NCBI GenBank assembly: GCA_016110215.1
Contig: JADWQD010000009.1
Location: forward strand, 1-64,000
DNA length: 64,000 nt
Source of the DNA: Capronia americana
Lineage: Eukaryota; Ascomycota; Eurotiomycetes; Chaetothyriales; Herpotrichiellaceae
Reading direction: 5' to 3'
Shown: in pieces, positions 8,994 through 19,957 of the stretch
Layout of the letters: every line of letters starts with the position of its first letter
How positions within the stretch are numbered: position 1 is the stretch's first letter
The notes under the pieces: model-generated
Databases searched by the model: none
Told to the model about the DNA's origin: nothing
What the model saw: only the letters and a program-made list of their open reading frames with translations
Position numbers and translations under genes: made by a program

Positions 8994-9851
8994 GTTCGAG
9001 CACAGAGGATGGTTCGAGTCTATGATCAGACAGGGCTACACAGTCACGCTCCTGGGCAAGGATTTGCACAGACTCAAGAACCTGATTGAGAACCCACTGG
9101 GGAAGGCCGCAACCACGTGTACGATGAGGAGTACTCGGTTATGGTCTGCGTTTTGAACAAGTACGAGAAGATGCACAGTGTCGAGGAATTGGTCACATGC
9201 AAGGAGTGGGTGACCCCGAAGGACGCGACCGGAGACGAGATCGCGACCCGGGGCCGGCACCTGCGTACGTGGGACTGTGTGCACACAGCCGACAACACCC
9301 CTACGAGCGCCGGCGGGTCGGTGTCCAGGTTCGTGTTTCCCCGCAGACTCAAGGACAAGTACGCGGGTGGGGTGGAGTTCGCCTGTAGCTCGGTCGTGGA
9401 CGGGTCGTGGTACAAACTCACCGACGGGTACGCAGACTCGTTCACGATGATGTACCAGTACAGCTTCGAGACCACCCCCAAGCCCAAGATCAACGCGGTG
9501 ACCCTGTCGATGAACACCAGTACGGGCCCGGATTCGGACTACGTCACCAGTGTGTACTCAGACGCAAGCGTGTACGTCACCTACGACAAGAGTAGCGGTA
9601 GGTTCACGGTTCCGCACATGAACTTACACAAGTCCACGTACGAACTCCTGGTCGCGAGCGACGCTGGACCCAGCACATCACCCCGGGACGAACTCAGAAA
9701 GGCGTGTCAGGTCACGGTGTTCATCTGGCACACGAACTGGGTCGCCATGATGGGTGTGTGTCGCAACGGCGACATGCCCGACGGGTCACTCATCCGCAGA
9801 CACGCGATCGCCGGCACCTTTGCATCTCGCAATGGAGTGAGACGCGTGTGA
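8987..9851 (+). CDS. unknown protein of island A, one frameshift near 9110
   Basis: The main part, 9117-9851, is 244 codons open from MYDEEYSVMVCVLNKY to the stop, with the clearest coding bias in the window: almost every third base is C or G, and TAC, GAC, AAG and ACC dominate. A preceding segment, 8987-9110 (MFEHRGWFESMIRQGY), lies in another frame and probably belongs to the same gene. The protein is Tyr/Ser/Thr/Asp-rich with a few Cys and no membrane helix, so it may be an extracellular or structural protein; that is inference. No family recognised. No introns. Confidence 0.55.
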
Positions 9852-10319
9852 TGACGATAACGATGGCACGAGGCAACCAATTCATCAGGAACGCCGGTCA
9901 TCAATGTCGAGCATATCGACATGGGCAAGCACACGCCGATGAGATGGCCGGACCCCGCATCATCCCTTGGTATGCGATTAAAGTATTTCGCCGCATTGCA
10001 GGCTTGACGCGTGCGAATGCCCAAAGTCGCGTTGAGCGCGTAACCGACCAATGAGACGCGGCCTCGCGTCGGCACAAGCAGCCCGCATTCCAATTTAGCT
10101 CCGGCCACCTTCCACCCGCGTAACTTTCCAAGCTTCCCCGCACCACCGACACATTTATTCTTCTTCCTCTTCCTCCTCTGCTTCTTCTTCTTCTTCCTCG
10201 GTTCTCAGCCTTGTCGTTGAAACAACATACTCGACAGCCTGTCACGGCGAAGTCACCTGACCACGGGCCCAGCGGAGATTATTTATCTGAGGTCGCGTCG
10301 TGGTCATACAACAGCTGTG
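9852..10319. other. no recognisable gene; TTC-rich tract
   Basis: The island's coding bias stops at the 9851 stop codon. A degenerate CTT/TTC microsatellite lies at 10158-10200, and the promoter of the SANT-like gene must lie in the last part. Confidence 0.5.
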
Positions 10320-10845
10320 ATGCCTAAGCCCCCTCCAGCCGGGGCCAAGTCTCCAGGCACCAAAAAGTCGTCCAAGCGGCCCCCCAAACAATTTTGGACG
10401 ATGGAGGAGGTCCGCAGATCCGTGCGTGAACTGAAATCCGACCCGATGCTGACCGAGGATAGAATGCTTTTCTCGTTCACAATCGCACAGTACGCCCGCG
10501 AGTCCCCTACCAGGACATCGCGGACTGTTTGGGCAAGTCGGCGGGGGCATGCCGACTTCACTTTCACCAGCTGACGCATGGGCGCACCCGTGCTGGCCGT
10601 CGGACAGAGGCAGGTTCCGATGACGACGACGACGACCCAGAGGAAAGCAATGATGGTCCCTCCCACCACAGCCCAGAGGGAAGCAGTGATGGTCTCTCCC
10701 TTTCCAGTATTCCCTCGGCTGGCGACAATGGGGCTTCCCACGGCTCCGGCCATGTCCGTGGGGATTCGCCAAATCAACATAAGCTGCCCAACTTCAACAC
10801 GTTCATCGAACACACTTTCCACCATCCACCAAACCCGATCATGTA
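10320..10845 (+). pseudogene. Myb/SANT-like DNA-binding protein, frame-broken
   Basis: The start MPKPPPAGAKSPGTKK is basic and Pro-rich. A SANT-type helix pattern begins at QFWTMEEVRRSV and continues, in the next frame, as DIADCLGKSAGACRLHFHQL, the signature of a fungal Myb-like domain that ends in ACRLHxHQL. The frame changes inside a CCCC run at about 10504-10507, where one missing base explains it; the distance is too short for an intron. After the domain comes an Asp/Ser-rich stretch. From about 10840 the sequence is occupied by foreign-looking minus-strand coding sequence, so the original C-terminus is lost or unclear. Probably a nuclear DNA-binding protein gene, now inactive unless the deletion is a sequencing error. 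Confidence 0.6.
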
Positions 10846-11040
10846 TAGACCTTTGGCGAGGAGCAATACTCAATGGGCCCGCCATGGTGCTGCTGTTGAT
10901 GCTCGTCACCATGTCCGAGATCAGGTGGCCGCCCAGGAACTTGGGGGCGTTCGTGGTGGATGCGCCCTTGGACGACGTGAAGGTGCGGCGGGTGGTGTCC
11001 AGGACGACGCGCCCATAGCCAAACCTGGAATCTGAACGCC
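10839..11040 (-). pseudogene. coding island B, fragment
   Basis: About 65 minus-strand codons (FGYGRVVLDTTRRTFTS to TMAGPLSIAP) with the same C/G-ending codon use as island A. Both ends fade without start or stop logic. Family unknown. It abuts the end of the SANT-like pseudogene. Confidence 0.35.
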
Positions 11041-11053
11041 AGGAGGCGTGCAT

Positions 11054-12178
11054 TTCGGGCTTTTCCTTGTTGTCGCAATGCAGACTCCAGCAGAATACGC
11101 GGCGTTAGACTGCCCTTTGAACGAGTTGTTAGTGCCATGGCCGAACCCAGGTCTCTTGTGTGGGATAATAGGGTGGACGAAGCTCGAAACTCACTGCAGT
11201 GCCTTCCTCTACTTGGGTACTCTCGCGAGCGGACCTTGTACAGCGTGCTGTGCTCCGTTCTGAAGAAGGCCGCCTGTGGTTTACGGAGAGCGAGGACCAG
11301 CCAGCCAGGCGAGTCGGAGCGCGACGAGGCCAGCCCAGGCCAGGCCAGGTGCTCTTTCTTTACGTGGCCAAGGATTTGTGAACACGGTCCGAGACGAGTA
11401 AGCATGGAAAGTGGAGCATGGACGAGAGCGAGCCACAAGCTGCGGAGGCGAACCTGAAGGCGATTGACCAAGACAGCCAGCCACGGCCTTTATGAAGACA
11501 TGGTGGTCGCCCAAGGCGGGAGGATGGGTAGACTGTGTGAGAGAGGGAGACCTCGGCTCTGACAGGATATGAAGCGAATTGGAATATGCGGCACACAGTC
11601 CCTATATCTGTCCTTTGTGTGCTAGTTAGTACTTTTCCCTTTTGTCCGCCTTGGTCCTTGCTTTTCTTTCAATCCTATACTTCTGATTGTCTCTTATTCC
11701 CAGTTGCTGTTGATGGCGTCGGAGTTGGTTATGATGATCTCATTTTCCGTCTGGGGGGGGAGAGAGAGAGAGAGAACACAGCTTAGGGGCAGGATGCCAG
11801 TAGTAGCTTCGGGTCTCATGGGGAAAGCACACCTCAGGGCTGAAATGACGGTGGGCGTGGTGGACACCATTTCGGAATCGCGGCGGGCTGAAGACAGGCC
11901 GTGTGTACACATACATACCATGCCGATGTGATGACCACGGTCAGATACCTGTGGGCCACGAGCAAAGAGAAACGCAGTATAGTATCCTAAACTGGCGGAG
12001 CAGAAGATCACGAGAACTCGAAGAGGAGCTTGAATGTCCAGCCCGGCAAAACGGTGCTATGTACACTTCAGGTACGGAGCCAAGATCGTACGAGTACATG
12101 TGTGAGCGTGAGTAGGCGATGGAGTAGACAGAGCAGAAGCAGGTGCGGGCGTGAGGAGGTGGCAGGGTTCTCGACCTT
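11054..12178. other. no recognisable gene
   Basis: Mixed sequence with a G-run and GA-repeat at 11753-11775. Frames up to about 200 codons (for instance minus 11471-10839) show no consistent codon bias and are probably chance. Confidence 0.5.
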
Positions 12179-13718
12179 CTAGTCAAGCGAGAGCCCCTCC
12201 ATGTCGGTGACCCAGTCCATGGAATCGCGTCGGAGCTCATTCACGCCTGCAGGGGTGAAGACGACGATTTCATTGCACCCTTGCTGGATGGATTCGCCGT
12301 GAACTCAAGGACCTAGTCAGCTGATGTTGTGATTTGGTTGACAAAATGAGACTTACACATTCCGATGACTTTGGCCTCGAAGACCCCTTTGTCGACCTTG
12401 AATTCGCAGACCATTCCACCCGAACAACCCCAATACCCCACGATGTTGCACTGTCTCTTGTGTGCGAGGTTGGAAGCTGCTTGCGGTTCCACGTCAAGGT
12501 GGTCGGGCGTCACAATCTTGCCAAAAGTGACACTTCGAGTGTGTGGGATGAATGTGTCGGAATAGTCCTAGACACACCAAGTCAGAATTCATTAATCCAG
12601 TTGTGTTGTCTGGATCGAAAGTGTTACCGGGGGCTGTTTGTGGCGGTGGGCTTGTTCGCTTTCCAGGCCGATCCATTGCCACGCATCATCGACACCGGCA
12701 GCCTCTGCACTCTGCTTTCTGCCTTGGCTCATACTGGTTTGCTTCACCGTGAGCTTCGCGGAGGGATAATAGACAGCGAAGAGATGCTTGTATGAGATGT
12801 CCTTGTACGAGATGTTGTCATCCGCAGTCGTAGTGTCGGTTTGGTTGGGGGTCCCTCCGGTGTAGATCGAACCAAGGTCTTTCCAATCAACAGAATGTGG
12901 GGGGTTGCCTTTCTCTTCGGTCGTCGGTGGCATCACGCGGAACACTGCAAGGTCGGCCGAACGGTGGAAGTTGAGAAGGTATACAGGCCATGATTCGAGC
13001 CCTGAAACGAGTTAGAACCTGATGGGCACAGAAGGATAGGCGGATTCCATGACTCACGATCATAAGCTTGATCACCCGCTCTCAGCGCGACGGAGACCCA
13101 AGCTCGCGGTGGGGTCAGTTGGGCGTCTTTGAGTAATTCCACCGTCGCGGAGACATCGGTATCAGGGATGATGTCGAGGAAATGAGCGCAGGTTACGAAC
13201 TTGTCCTTGTCCAGCCAGAAACCGGACATGATCACGGGTGCATCGGATTCGAGGGCATTGCCGGACTTGATGGACACGAACAGTCTTCCAGCTGCTAAGG
13301 CGAAGGTGCCAATATCACTAAGAGCCTGAAATGATCAGGAGAGGCGCTTCTAGAATAGGTGCAGGAATTATACCGTGTGGACTTCGTTCATCTCCATTCC
13401 CAAGTGGGAAACCTGGTGCTCATCACTGCAGCCTGCCAGGGAGATCTTTCCAGTTGATTCCACCAGCAGTGGTTTCATCCAGGTCCGACGAAACGAATTG
13501 TAGATTGGGCCCCCGAAGAATCCTTCCATGTTGTATTGGACTGGACTTTGGAGGTAAGGTCCGGGAGCTGGGAAAATTCCACTTTTGTGGGTGTGCGGTC
13601 GTGGAGGAGAAGCTGCTAAAAAAAAATGAGAGAAAGTTTGTGTGTGAAAGCCAGATGATTTTGTGGTGAGAGGGCAGTGAGCGGGGCTTTGGTGTTGACG
13701 TACCCAAAGACGTGACCC

Positions 13719-13754
<36 letters not shown>

Positions 13755-13800
13755 TGCCTGACGCGCTTTCACGTCCATTGTTTGGTCCAATGCCAACCAT
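12179..13800 (-). CDS. trypsin-like serine protease (438 aa, six exons)
   Basis: Exons on the minus strand: 13800-13704, 13615-13374, 13325-13058, 13001-12628, 12567-12357, 12303-12179. All introns begin GT and end AG and all phases fit. The catalytic triad of a chymotrypsin-fold peptidase is visible: His161 in FVTCAHFLD, Asp219 in ADLAVFRV, Ser376 in YWGCSGGM, followed by GMFHGES. The Asp-to-Ser spacing (157) is longer than in trypsin, so there is an inserted or lengthened loop. Exon 1 codes a short Ala-Asp repeat from a hexamer microsatellite. No signal peptide is seen, so a cytoplasmic or nuclear protease is more likely than a secreted one. The reading frame is intact, which makes it one of the few apparently healthy ordinary genes here. 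Confidence 0.8.
13718..13754. repeat. hexamer microsatellite (GTCTGC)n inside exon 1
   Basis: About six units, read on the minus strand as alternating Asp and Ala codons near the protease N-terminus. Length changes here keep the frame. Confidence 0.9.
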
Positions 13801-13986
13801 GATTGTGGAATGAGGTTGTGTCGAAAGAACTGACGAAGAAAGTCGTATGAGAGAATGGAAAGGCATTGTTTATAGGACACAACTGCGTCATTGTAACGAC
13901 GCTAACTCATATAGGCAACATAGCCGGGCAATGACCAGCGAGGCCTCAGACAGTCACGGCGGCAGTCACAGAGGCAGTTACTGCCG

Positions 13987-14199
13987 ATGCCGTTGCCTTG
14001 GCTAGAAGGACTATGGCAAGACATCACGATGGAATTTATCTTTGACAGATACCCCCAGATGGGGTACGTCCCATGCACCAAGGAGATAGACGCACCCGAA
14101 ATGGCGGAGGCATCGATACAAGAGATCTTTGCACGGTTCGGGGTGCCCCGATCTATCGCGAGTGAACACTCGCCATTCCCTCTCTCAGAGGAGACCGGC
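13987..14199 (+). pseudogene. Ty3/gypsy integrase remnant
   Basis: Reads PLPWLEGLWQDITMEFIF, then directly DRYPQMGYVPCTKEIDAPEM and FARFGVPRSIAS. These are the usual blocks of a gypsy-type integrase core (PLP..W..ItmDF, DRf.KM, PCtKeidApe, GvPrsIvSD). About 15 residues between MEF and DRY are missing, and the first catalytic Asp (MDF) is Glu here. Downstream similarity is lost. A short dead retrotransposon piece; no LTRs found. Confidence 0.75.
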
Positions 14200-15360
14200 A
14201 TTCGGATATCATCTTCGAATGCTCCCGGTTCACTGCGGAATGGTTGTCGATGTTTTGTCGCCAAACCAACTCGAAACCTGCCGGTCGAACTTGAGAAGTC
14301 CGTGGAACACGACCAGGCCCGCCGCTGGGTCATCACACTTCGTGAAGAAAAGAGATCCTGGAGGCACGACTCGCGAGAACGGTGCTGGTCCATCGATGGC
14401 CAGTCAGTTTATCATGGAGTTATCAATGCCGGAATAGTAGATGAACAACAAGGTCATGGCGGAGGTCAGGCGGCGGCGGGAAGCAAACGCATAAGAGTCA
14501 CCATGGCGGAATCACTGAGATCAAGTCGATGTGAAGTAGTGGAAACACCCAACATGCCCACCGCCGCTCCGAATGCTCGCAAACCGAGAACGCGACGCAA
14601 AAGATCTGAGCAAGACATGGAAACGGGCGTTAGTTTGAGCGACGTCATTCCACCACCAGCGCGGTCGGCCCGTCACTCTGCTGGTACTGGCACCTGGTCT
14701 GTTGGCACGACCACGTACATTGCATTACGCACAACGCTCGCATGATGCGGAGAGGTAGAGTTCCAGCCGGAGTCCGGGTTGTTCACGGAAGATGGTGTTG
14801 ATGACCGTCCCGGCTGGATCTCGGCTGGATCTCGGTGTCGCCCGCCGTCTCGGTGTCGCTGGCAACTGGTCCCGGCGATGGGTATGTGGTTGAACCCAGA
14901 TTCGAGCGGCCGGTGCAGTGCGGAGGCGAGCACCAAAGTGGATTTTCGTCGCGCACCGACCGCGGCAGTGGTGGAATGGCGTCGCTCAACCACGCCTGAA
15001 GATATTGGCCTCTTGAGAACCTCCATGTTGGATCATAACCTCGCAAGTGCCCTGTCAATATAATTCATGGCGAACCGGTTGCAGAAACAGAACAGTGCTG
15101 ACCCACTTGGATTTCTGCCTGATTCTTGCATCTAACTGCCCATTCCTGTATTTGAAGATTCCATGGTCATCGGTACGATGCTTTGTTCAACAACTTCACT
15201 CGAGTGGTGTTCAACGTCCGATAGATAGGCAGTTCTGCCAGGCGCTAGTCACCATTGTCTTGGCGTGCACCCAATGTGAATAACCGCGCACCGTTTGTTT
15301 TTCTTTTGTTCACCCTCTGTCGATGTTCTCTCACAGTTGATTCCCACCGCGCGACTGAGC
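14200..15360. other. decayed sequence, no recognisable gene
   Basis: The frame after the integrase remnant stays open to 14745 but shows no family pattern. CGGTGTCGCCCGCCGTCTCGG-like short repeats lie at 14820-14862. The leader and promoter of the next gene must be in the last part; no clear TATA box seen. Confidence 0.5.
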
Positions 15361-16494
15361 ATGTATTCCAGCCACCACAACACCGCTCAGGCTCCGCCGC
15401 CTGGGCCAAGATGTGAATCCTCTGCCCCGCTGAATGCGCGCTCAATTGATGCAACCCACGACCCTGGATCAACAGCAATTCCCCCAGCTGCAGATTCAGA
15501 TCCTTACCTACTCTCAATCGTCCAAGATGTTGAAGCGCGGCTGCGTGGTCAATATATCCCGCCGTTGAAGGAATACCAAGTGCAGAACCACGAGTGGCCC
15601 ATCCTCAGAGAGCTTCTGGAGAAGCACCTCGACTACAACAAGTGTCGACGGTACGTATGCCCCGTCAGAGGCCCATCTTCGTCGGTCTTCCAACTAATGA
15701 GTTTAGAATTGACTATTTCCCTCAAGACAATACCTTCGTACACGAGATGCCACGACCTCCTCATGACGGCACCGTCTCTGGTGTCTTCAATCTCATTCGG
15801 GATGGCGTAATAACACAACTATGCACTACAACTGAAGGAGGTCTTATCAAGAAAAAGATCATCAGCGTTCGCTCAAGTGATACAGAAGCCAAAGAGGGCT
15901 GTGAAATGCATCAACCTGATGATTCCATCACATACCTCGGAACAAAGGAGCATGGTCTCATTCTTGAGGTAGCCTTCTCTCAAAAGGCAAAGAAGCTAGA
16001 CTGGCTTGCCCAGTTCTACCTTCTCCACGCTTTGCTAACGGTCCGAGTCGTGGTTGGTCTCAACCTCGACTACACCGGTACGAAGAAAGCCGAGCTCCTT
16101 ACTTGGAGACTTGGTAATGCGAATATCATAACCAGGAAGGTCCAAGTAAGTTTTACCGCCCATCCCTATCCCCGACACTAATTTTGGTACTTAGGAGATA
16201 CGGACTGAGAGCGGGGAGGTGGTCCCAGGACCCCCCCTCAAAATTCTATTCTCGGATATTGTGCCAGAGGACGCGTTACCGGAATCACTACGAGCCACCG
16301 CCGTTATCATCCCAGTCGAAGAAATATGCGACGTCATCGAAATAGCAGAGGCTAGGGAAGCTGAGAAAATGGCCTACAAGGTAGAGCTGAAAGAAGCTGC
16401 GAGAAAAGCTGCGAGGAAGGAAGAAACTGCGATGCAGGGGTTGCGGAGAAGCAGCCGACTTCGTGGCCAGCCACCACCGGGAGGTTTACCCTAG
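15361..16494 (+). CDS. PD-(D/E)XK nuclease-like protein, Uma2-like core (342 aa, three exons)
   Basis: Exons 15361-15650, 15707-16145, 16195-16494. The introns (56 and 49 nt) have GTACGT and GTAAGT donors, CTAAT branch sites and TTTAG/CTTAG acceptors. Phases fit and the reading joins RRIDYFPQDN across the first. The core shows His116 (RPPHDGTVSG), the PD motif P167-D168 (HQPDDSI) and E184-x-A186 (LILEVAFSQ), then VRVVVGLNLDY. It is the most divergent of the five Uma2-like genes. A long Glu/Ala/Lys helix (about 290-325) leads to the basic tail GLRRSSRLRG, shared with the remnant at 2640 and similar to the DUF7924-type genes. Nuclease activity and role are not known. Confidence 0.8.
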
Positions 16495-19400
16495 CTTGGT
16501 GAAGAGTTTGACCGCAGGGGAGTCCGATGACATGCACAAAAAGAGAGCCGCTGCGCCTCCACAATGACAACAATGACAATGGACGATCGATCTGCGCCGT
16601 TCACCGCGCAATTGAGACGAGTGGGGGACGTTGAGATGTTGTTGGGCGATGATGATATTACCGTGGCCACAGTGCCGGCGCGTCCGAGTCGAGGGACGAT
16701 GTCGTCTCGTCAAACATGAGGACGCTTGAGCAGAGCCGGTCTAGGATACGGATCTCTCTCCTGGTCTGTGCCTCATGACAAACGTGTACAGGACCATAGC
16801 TGCGCTTTCTTGTGAAAGGCGCCTTTGAATAATGAAGACTTCGATTGCTAGCTAGTGCTATTTTTGTTGTTCCTGGGGTCGATCGACACCACCGGAGAGG
16901 AGATGGGATGAGATGCTGCCTCTTTTCTTCTCCGACGCAGTACGGCGTTCAAGTCAATGTCCCGCCGGGTTTGACGTCTCGGGTCCACGCGCCCGATCTC
17001 AATGGCTGATAAAGGCCCTTTCGAGCGTGCCATCCAGTCACAGTCATCAAGCGGAAACCAAATCCTGTGCGCGGCCACCATATCGCGATCGCAGTTGTAG
17101 CGCGGGGGGCCTGTCCAAGATCACCGTCGGTTTCCTTCCATCGTAGACCTCCATTTGCGATCCAGGGCCAGATCGACGAGCGTCTCTCTCTCGGAGACAC
17201 GAGAGAGCGCCCATCTCATCGACCCACGCCGCCGCGCGAGGATGTCGCTGGCTGACCGCGTAGTGTAGGTCTCCACCAGGGAAAGCGCGTTGGCTCCAGA
17301 TACTCATTCACGATCGGTCGGCTACGAAATCGAGTCGGAGAACCGGAACCGGGCCGACACACAATGTTTCTCTCAAGACGGTATCCCGTTGGCCCTTTTT
17401 TTCTTCAGAAACCGGCTCTTGACCACAAGTTAGTTGGCCAACCTTGCCATATTCCTTTGGCCTTTGTGGTTGATCGACGGTGCGCTCATGCGGCACTACT
17501 TGTATTTGGATGATGACTTCTGGGACCCGGCTGCTGTCAACGCGGTACCGCGCTGAGCAACAAATCGGGACTATATTCTCGTTGGGCGGCGGACTGATTA
17601 TTGCTGACCGTGGAGCAATGGTCGTTGTTGTTCTGTTCGATCACCACCACCACCACCACCACCACCACCACCACCTCATCATTGGCCCTGTACCTTTGAT
17701 TTGGTCGTCGTGGTGGCCTACGAGAAGCACCAGAAAGCAGAGCTAGCCCGTCCTGTGTTTCGCGCTCGGCAAAACTTTCAAATGAGGCACGGCAAGCTCT
17801 CATTGCCTAACGAGGATATGCCTGCCTACCAAACATCCCTCCTGTTCGCAATCTCCATTCCATATGGGAACTATCACGGTTCAGATGCTTGCTTAGATAC
17901 CCGCATCTAACAAGCGTCGGGTGAGCTTCGGGTAAGTTCCGGATCAACTTCGGGTAAAATTCTGATAAATCTCGGATTAAATCCACCGCCCGGCAGATTT
18001 ACCGAGACGCGTAACTGTATCAGATCAGCGCCGCGGAAGGCGCACATGCACATTCCGCATATCCACCGTGCATGCGCCCCATCGTTGAGTCAGCACATCT
18101 GACGATCAATCGAGGCCGTGTCCGTGCGCTCCTGAGCATGTCGGTGCCTCCACGTGCCACTCTGCCATAAGGTGTAGTAGACCACGTTCCGCCAATTCTT
18201 GTCAATCCTGCCTAACTCCGACTGACTCTTCTTGCCAGGCCCCTGCCAAAATCGACTCGAGTCCTGCGACTGCCCCCCCACCACCCCCCGCGACGGTGCG
18301 GTCTGCAACACGATGAGCTTGACGGGTATATGCTTGGCTACACTGAAAAGAGATATTGTCGTGGAATAACCATCTTGGGGGTTAACTGAGGTAGTTCTTC
18401 GGCTGTATTATCCTCTTCGCCTTCGCCTTCGCCTCGATGAATGAATAACGAGCCTCCTGGAGGCAGGGGCCTTGGCACACCCTCTTGAGCGGGGGTGCGC
18501 CTTGTCTATCTTCCTTTTTCGCGAGGGCGACCAAAACCCACGGTCGGTATTGACAAGCAGAGCCACACACTATTTGATCAGCAGTTGACGAAACGCCTCT
18601 TGATCTTGGATGAAGCAGACAGGACAGGACAGGTGCGCAGGCACGCACGCACGCACGCACGCAGGTGACCGACCAACCAGCCAGTCAGTCCGTGCACAAG
18701 CATGACTGCGGGAGGAGCACATGTACGCACGCACGCATGCACGCACGCAACAAGCCCGCTGAGCGCTGCTGCGAAGAGAGAGAAGAAAAACCAATGGAAA
18801 TCTACAGTACTGTATTCGAGTTTGCCCGCATCTCTTCTTGCCTTGCTCCTCCTCACTTTCGCTATTTCTCTGACGATCAGCCCTTCTGTGCCCCGTTTCC
18901 GGCCGCCGGAACAGCAAAGTTCGACCATTGACGCCGCCGCATGTGACTTTGTGTGTGTGTGTGCGCGTGCGTGTAGACTGTAGTCCACTGCCCGTCCTGT
19001 GTGCGCTGGAGCTGACGCAAGTTGAGATGCTCGGAAGAGAATCCTCCCCCACGGCATCCGCAACCAGATCCGCAAGGCAACAAACTCAATGCCCTTATTG
19101 AGAAAGGCGGATGGACACGGTCTCAGATCCCCGACACCCGTGCATGTCGCTATCGTTTGCCTAACCTATGGTTCCTTCTCCCTCCTCATCGAGACGATTA
19201 TCTTTCCCCTCGACCCCGCTCGTATTGGCCTGGCCCTCGTCTCGCTTGATCGCATTATTGTTCTCAAAATGAAAATCCAAACTTCTGTCTTTCGTCGATC
19301 ATCTCTCGCGAGCATGATGTATCTACCAGCACGGGAATTCCGTCCTTCTCTTCTTTTCTTTTTGGCCTCCGCGTATTCGAGCCGAGCAGCATTGCGTGAG

Positions 19401-19957
19401 AACGAGGTCCAGGAGTTCGGCTTCGGGCGGTCGAGCCTCGCGTGAGGGGCTTTGCGGGGTGGTCGTGGAGGGGGTGTTTCGAAGGGCGCTGGTAGCCAGG
19501 TGCTGGGTGGTGCTGCCAAGGTAAACCTTACATATTCAATCCGGTATGACTCTCAAGCTCCTGTCGGCGCCACTACCCGGGGCTTGGAAGGCATGGTCGT
19601 TTACGGCCTGCGCTATAGATATGTTCGGCAAGGGAAAGAAAAAAGGGAAGCGGAAAAACCCCCGCTCCAGAAGTGACATAGTCTGGCGGGCTGCGAAAGT
19701 CCCCGTGCCCATAACAGAAGAGCCGCAGGATGAGAAAGCGAGGATGATTCAAGTGAAAGAGAAGGCGCGCGACATGAAATTGACCTCTCCACTTCATCTG
19801 GAGGTTTGAACCTGCTAAAGTACAACTTGTTGCGCCGTTGCTCCTTCACAGAACCCTGCATCAGTGCCACATCGATGCCATCTCGCTGCCAGTGAAACCG
19901 CAAGTCCTGAAATCTTGTCCGCCTGCCTGTCTGCCTGTCTGCCTGGCTCAACAGCCT
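16495..19957. other. 3.5 kb without a recognisable gene
   Basis: Contains a (CAC)n tract (17640-17676), (GCAC)n (18638-18663), G/T-rich simple sequence (18950-18972) and several unbiased frames. A plus-strand stretch 19139-19310 (AIVCLTYGSFSLLIETIIF) has C-rich third positions and might be a gene fragment, but I cannot extend it. No domain recognised. Confidence 0.45.
17640..17676. repeat. microsatellite (CAC)n
   Basis: About 11 perfect trinucleotide copies. Frames through it give His or Val runs without meaning. Confidence 0.9.

Noticed and set aside
10304..11053. 249-codon minus-strand frame over the SANT region
   Set aside because: Its first part is the biased island B segment, but the rest is the complement of a clear SANT domain; not one gene.
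18638..18663. Possible telomere- or origin-like simple repeat (GCAC)n
   Set aside because: Not a fungal telomere unit and short; treated as a microsatellite.
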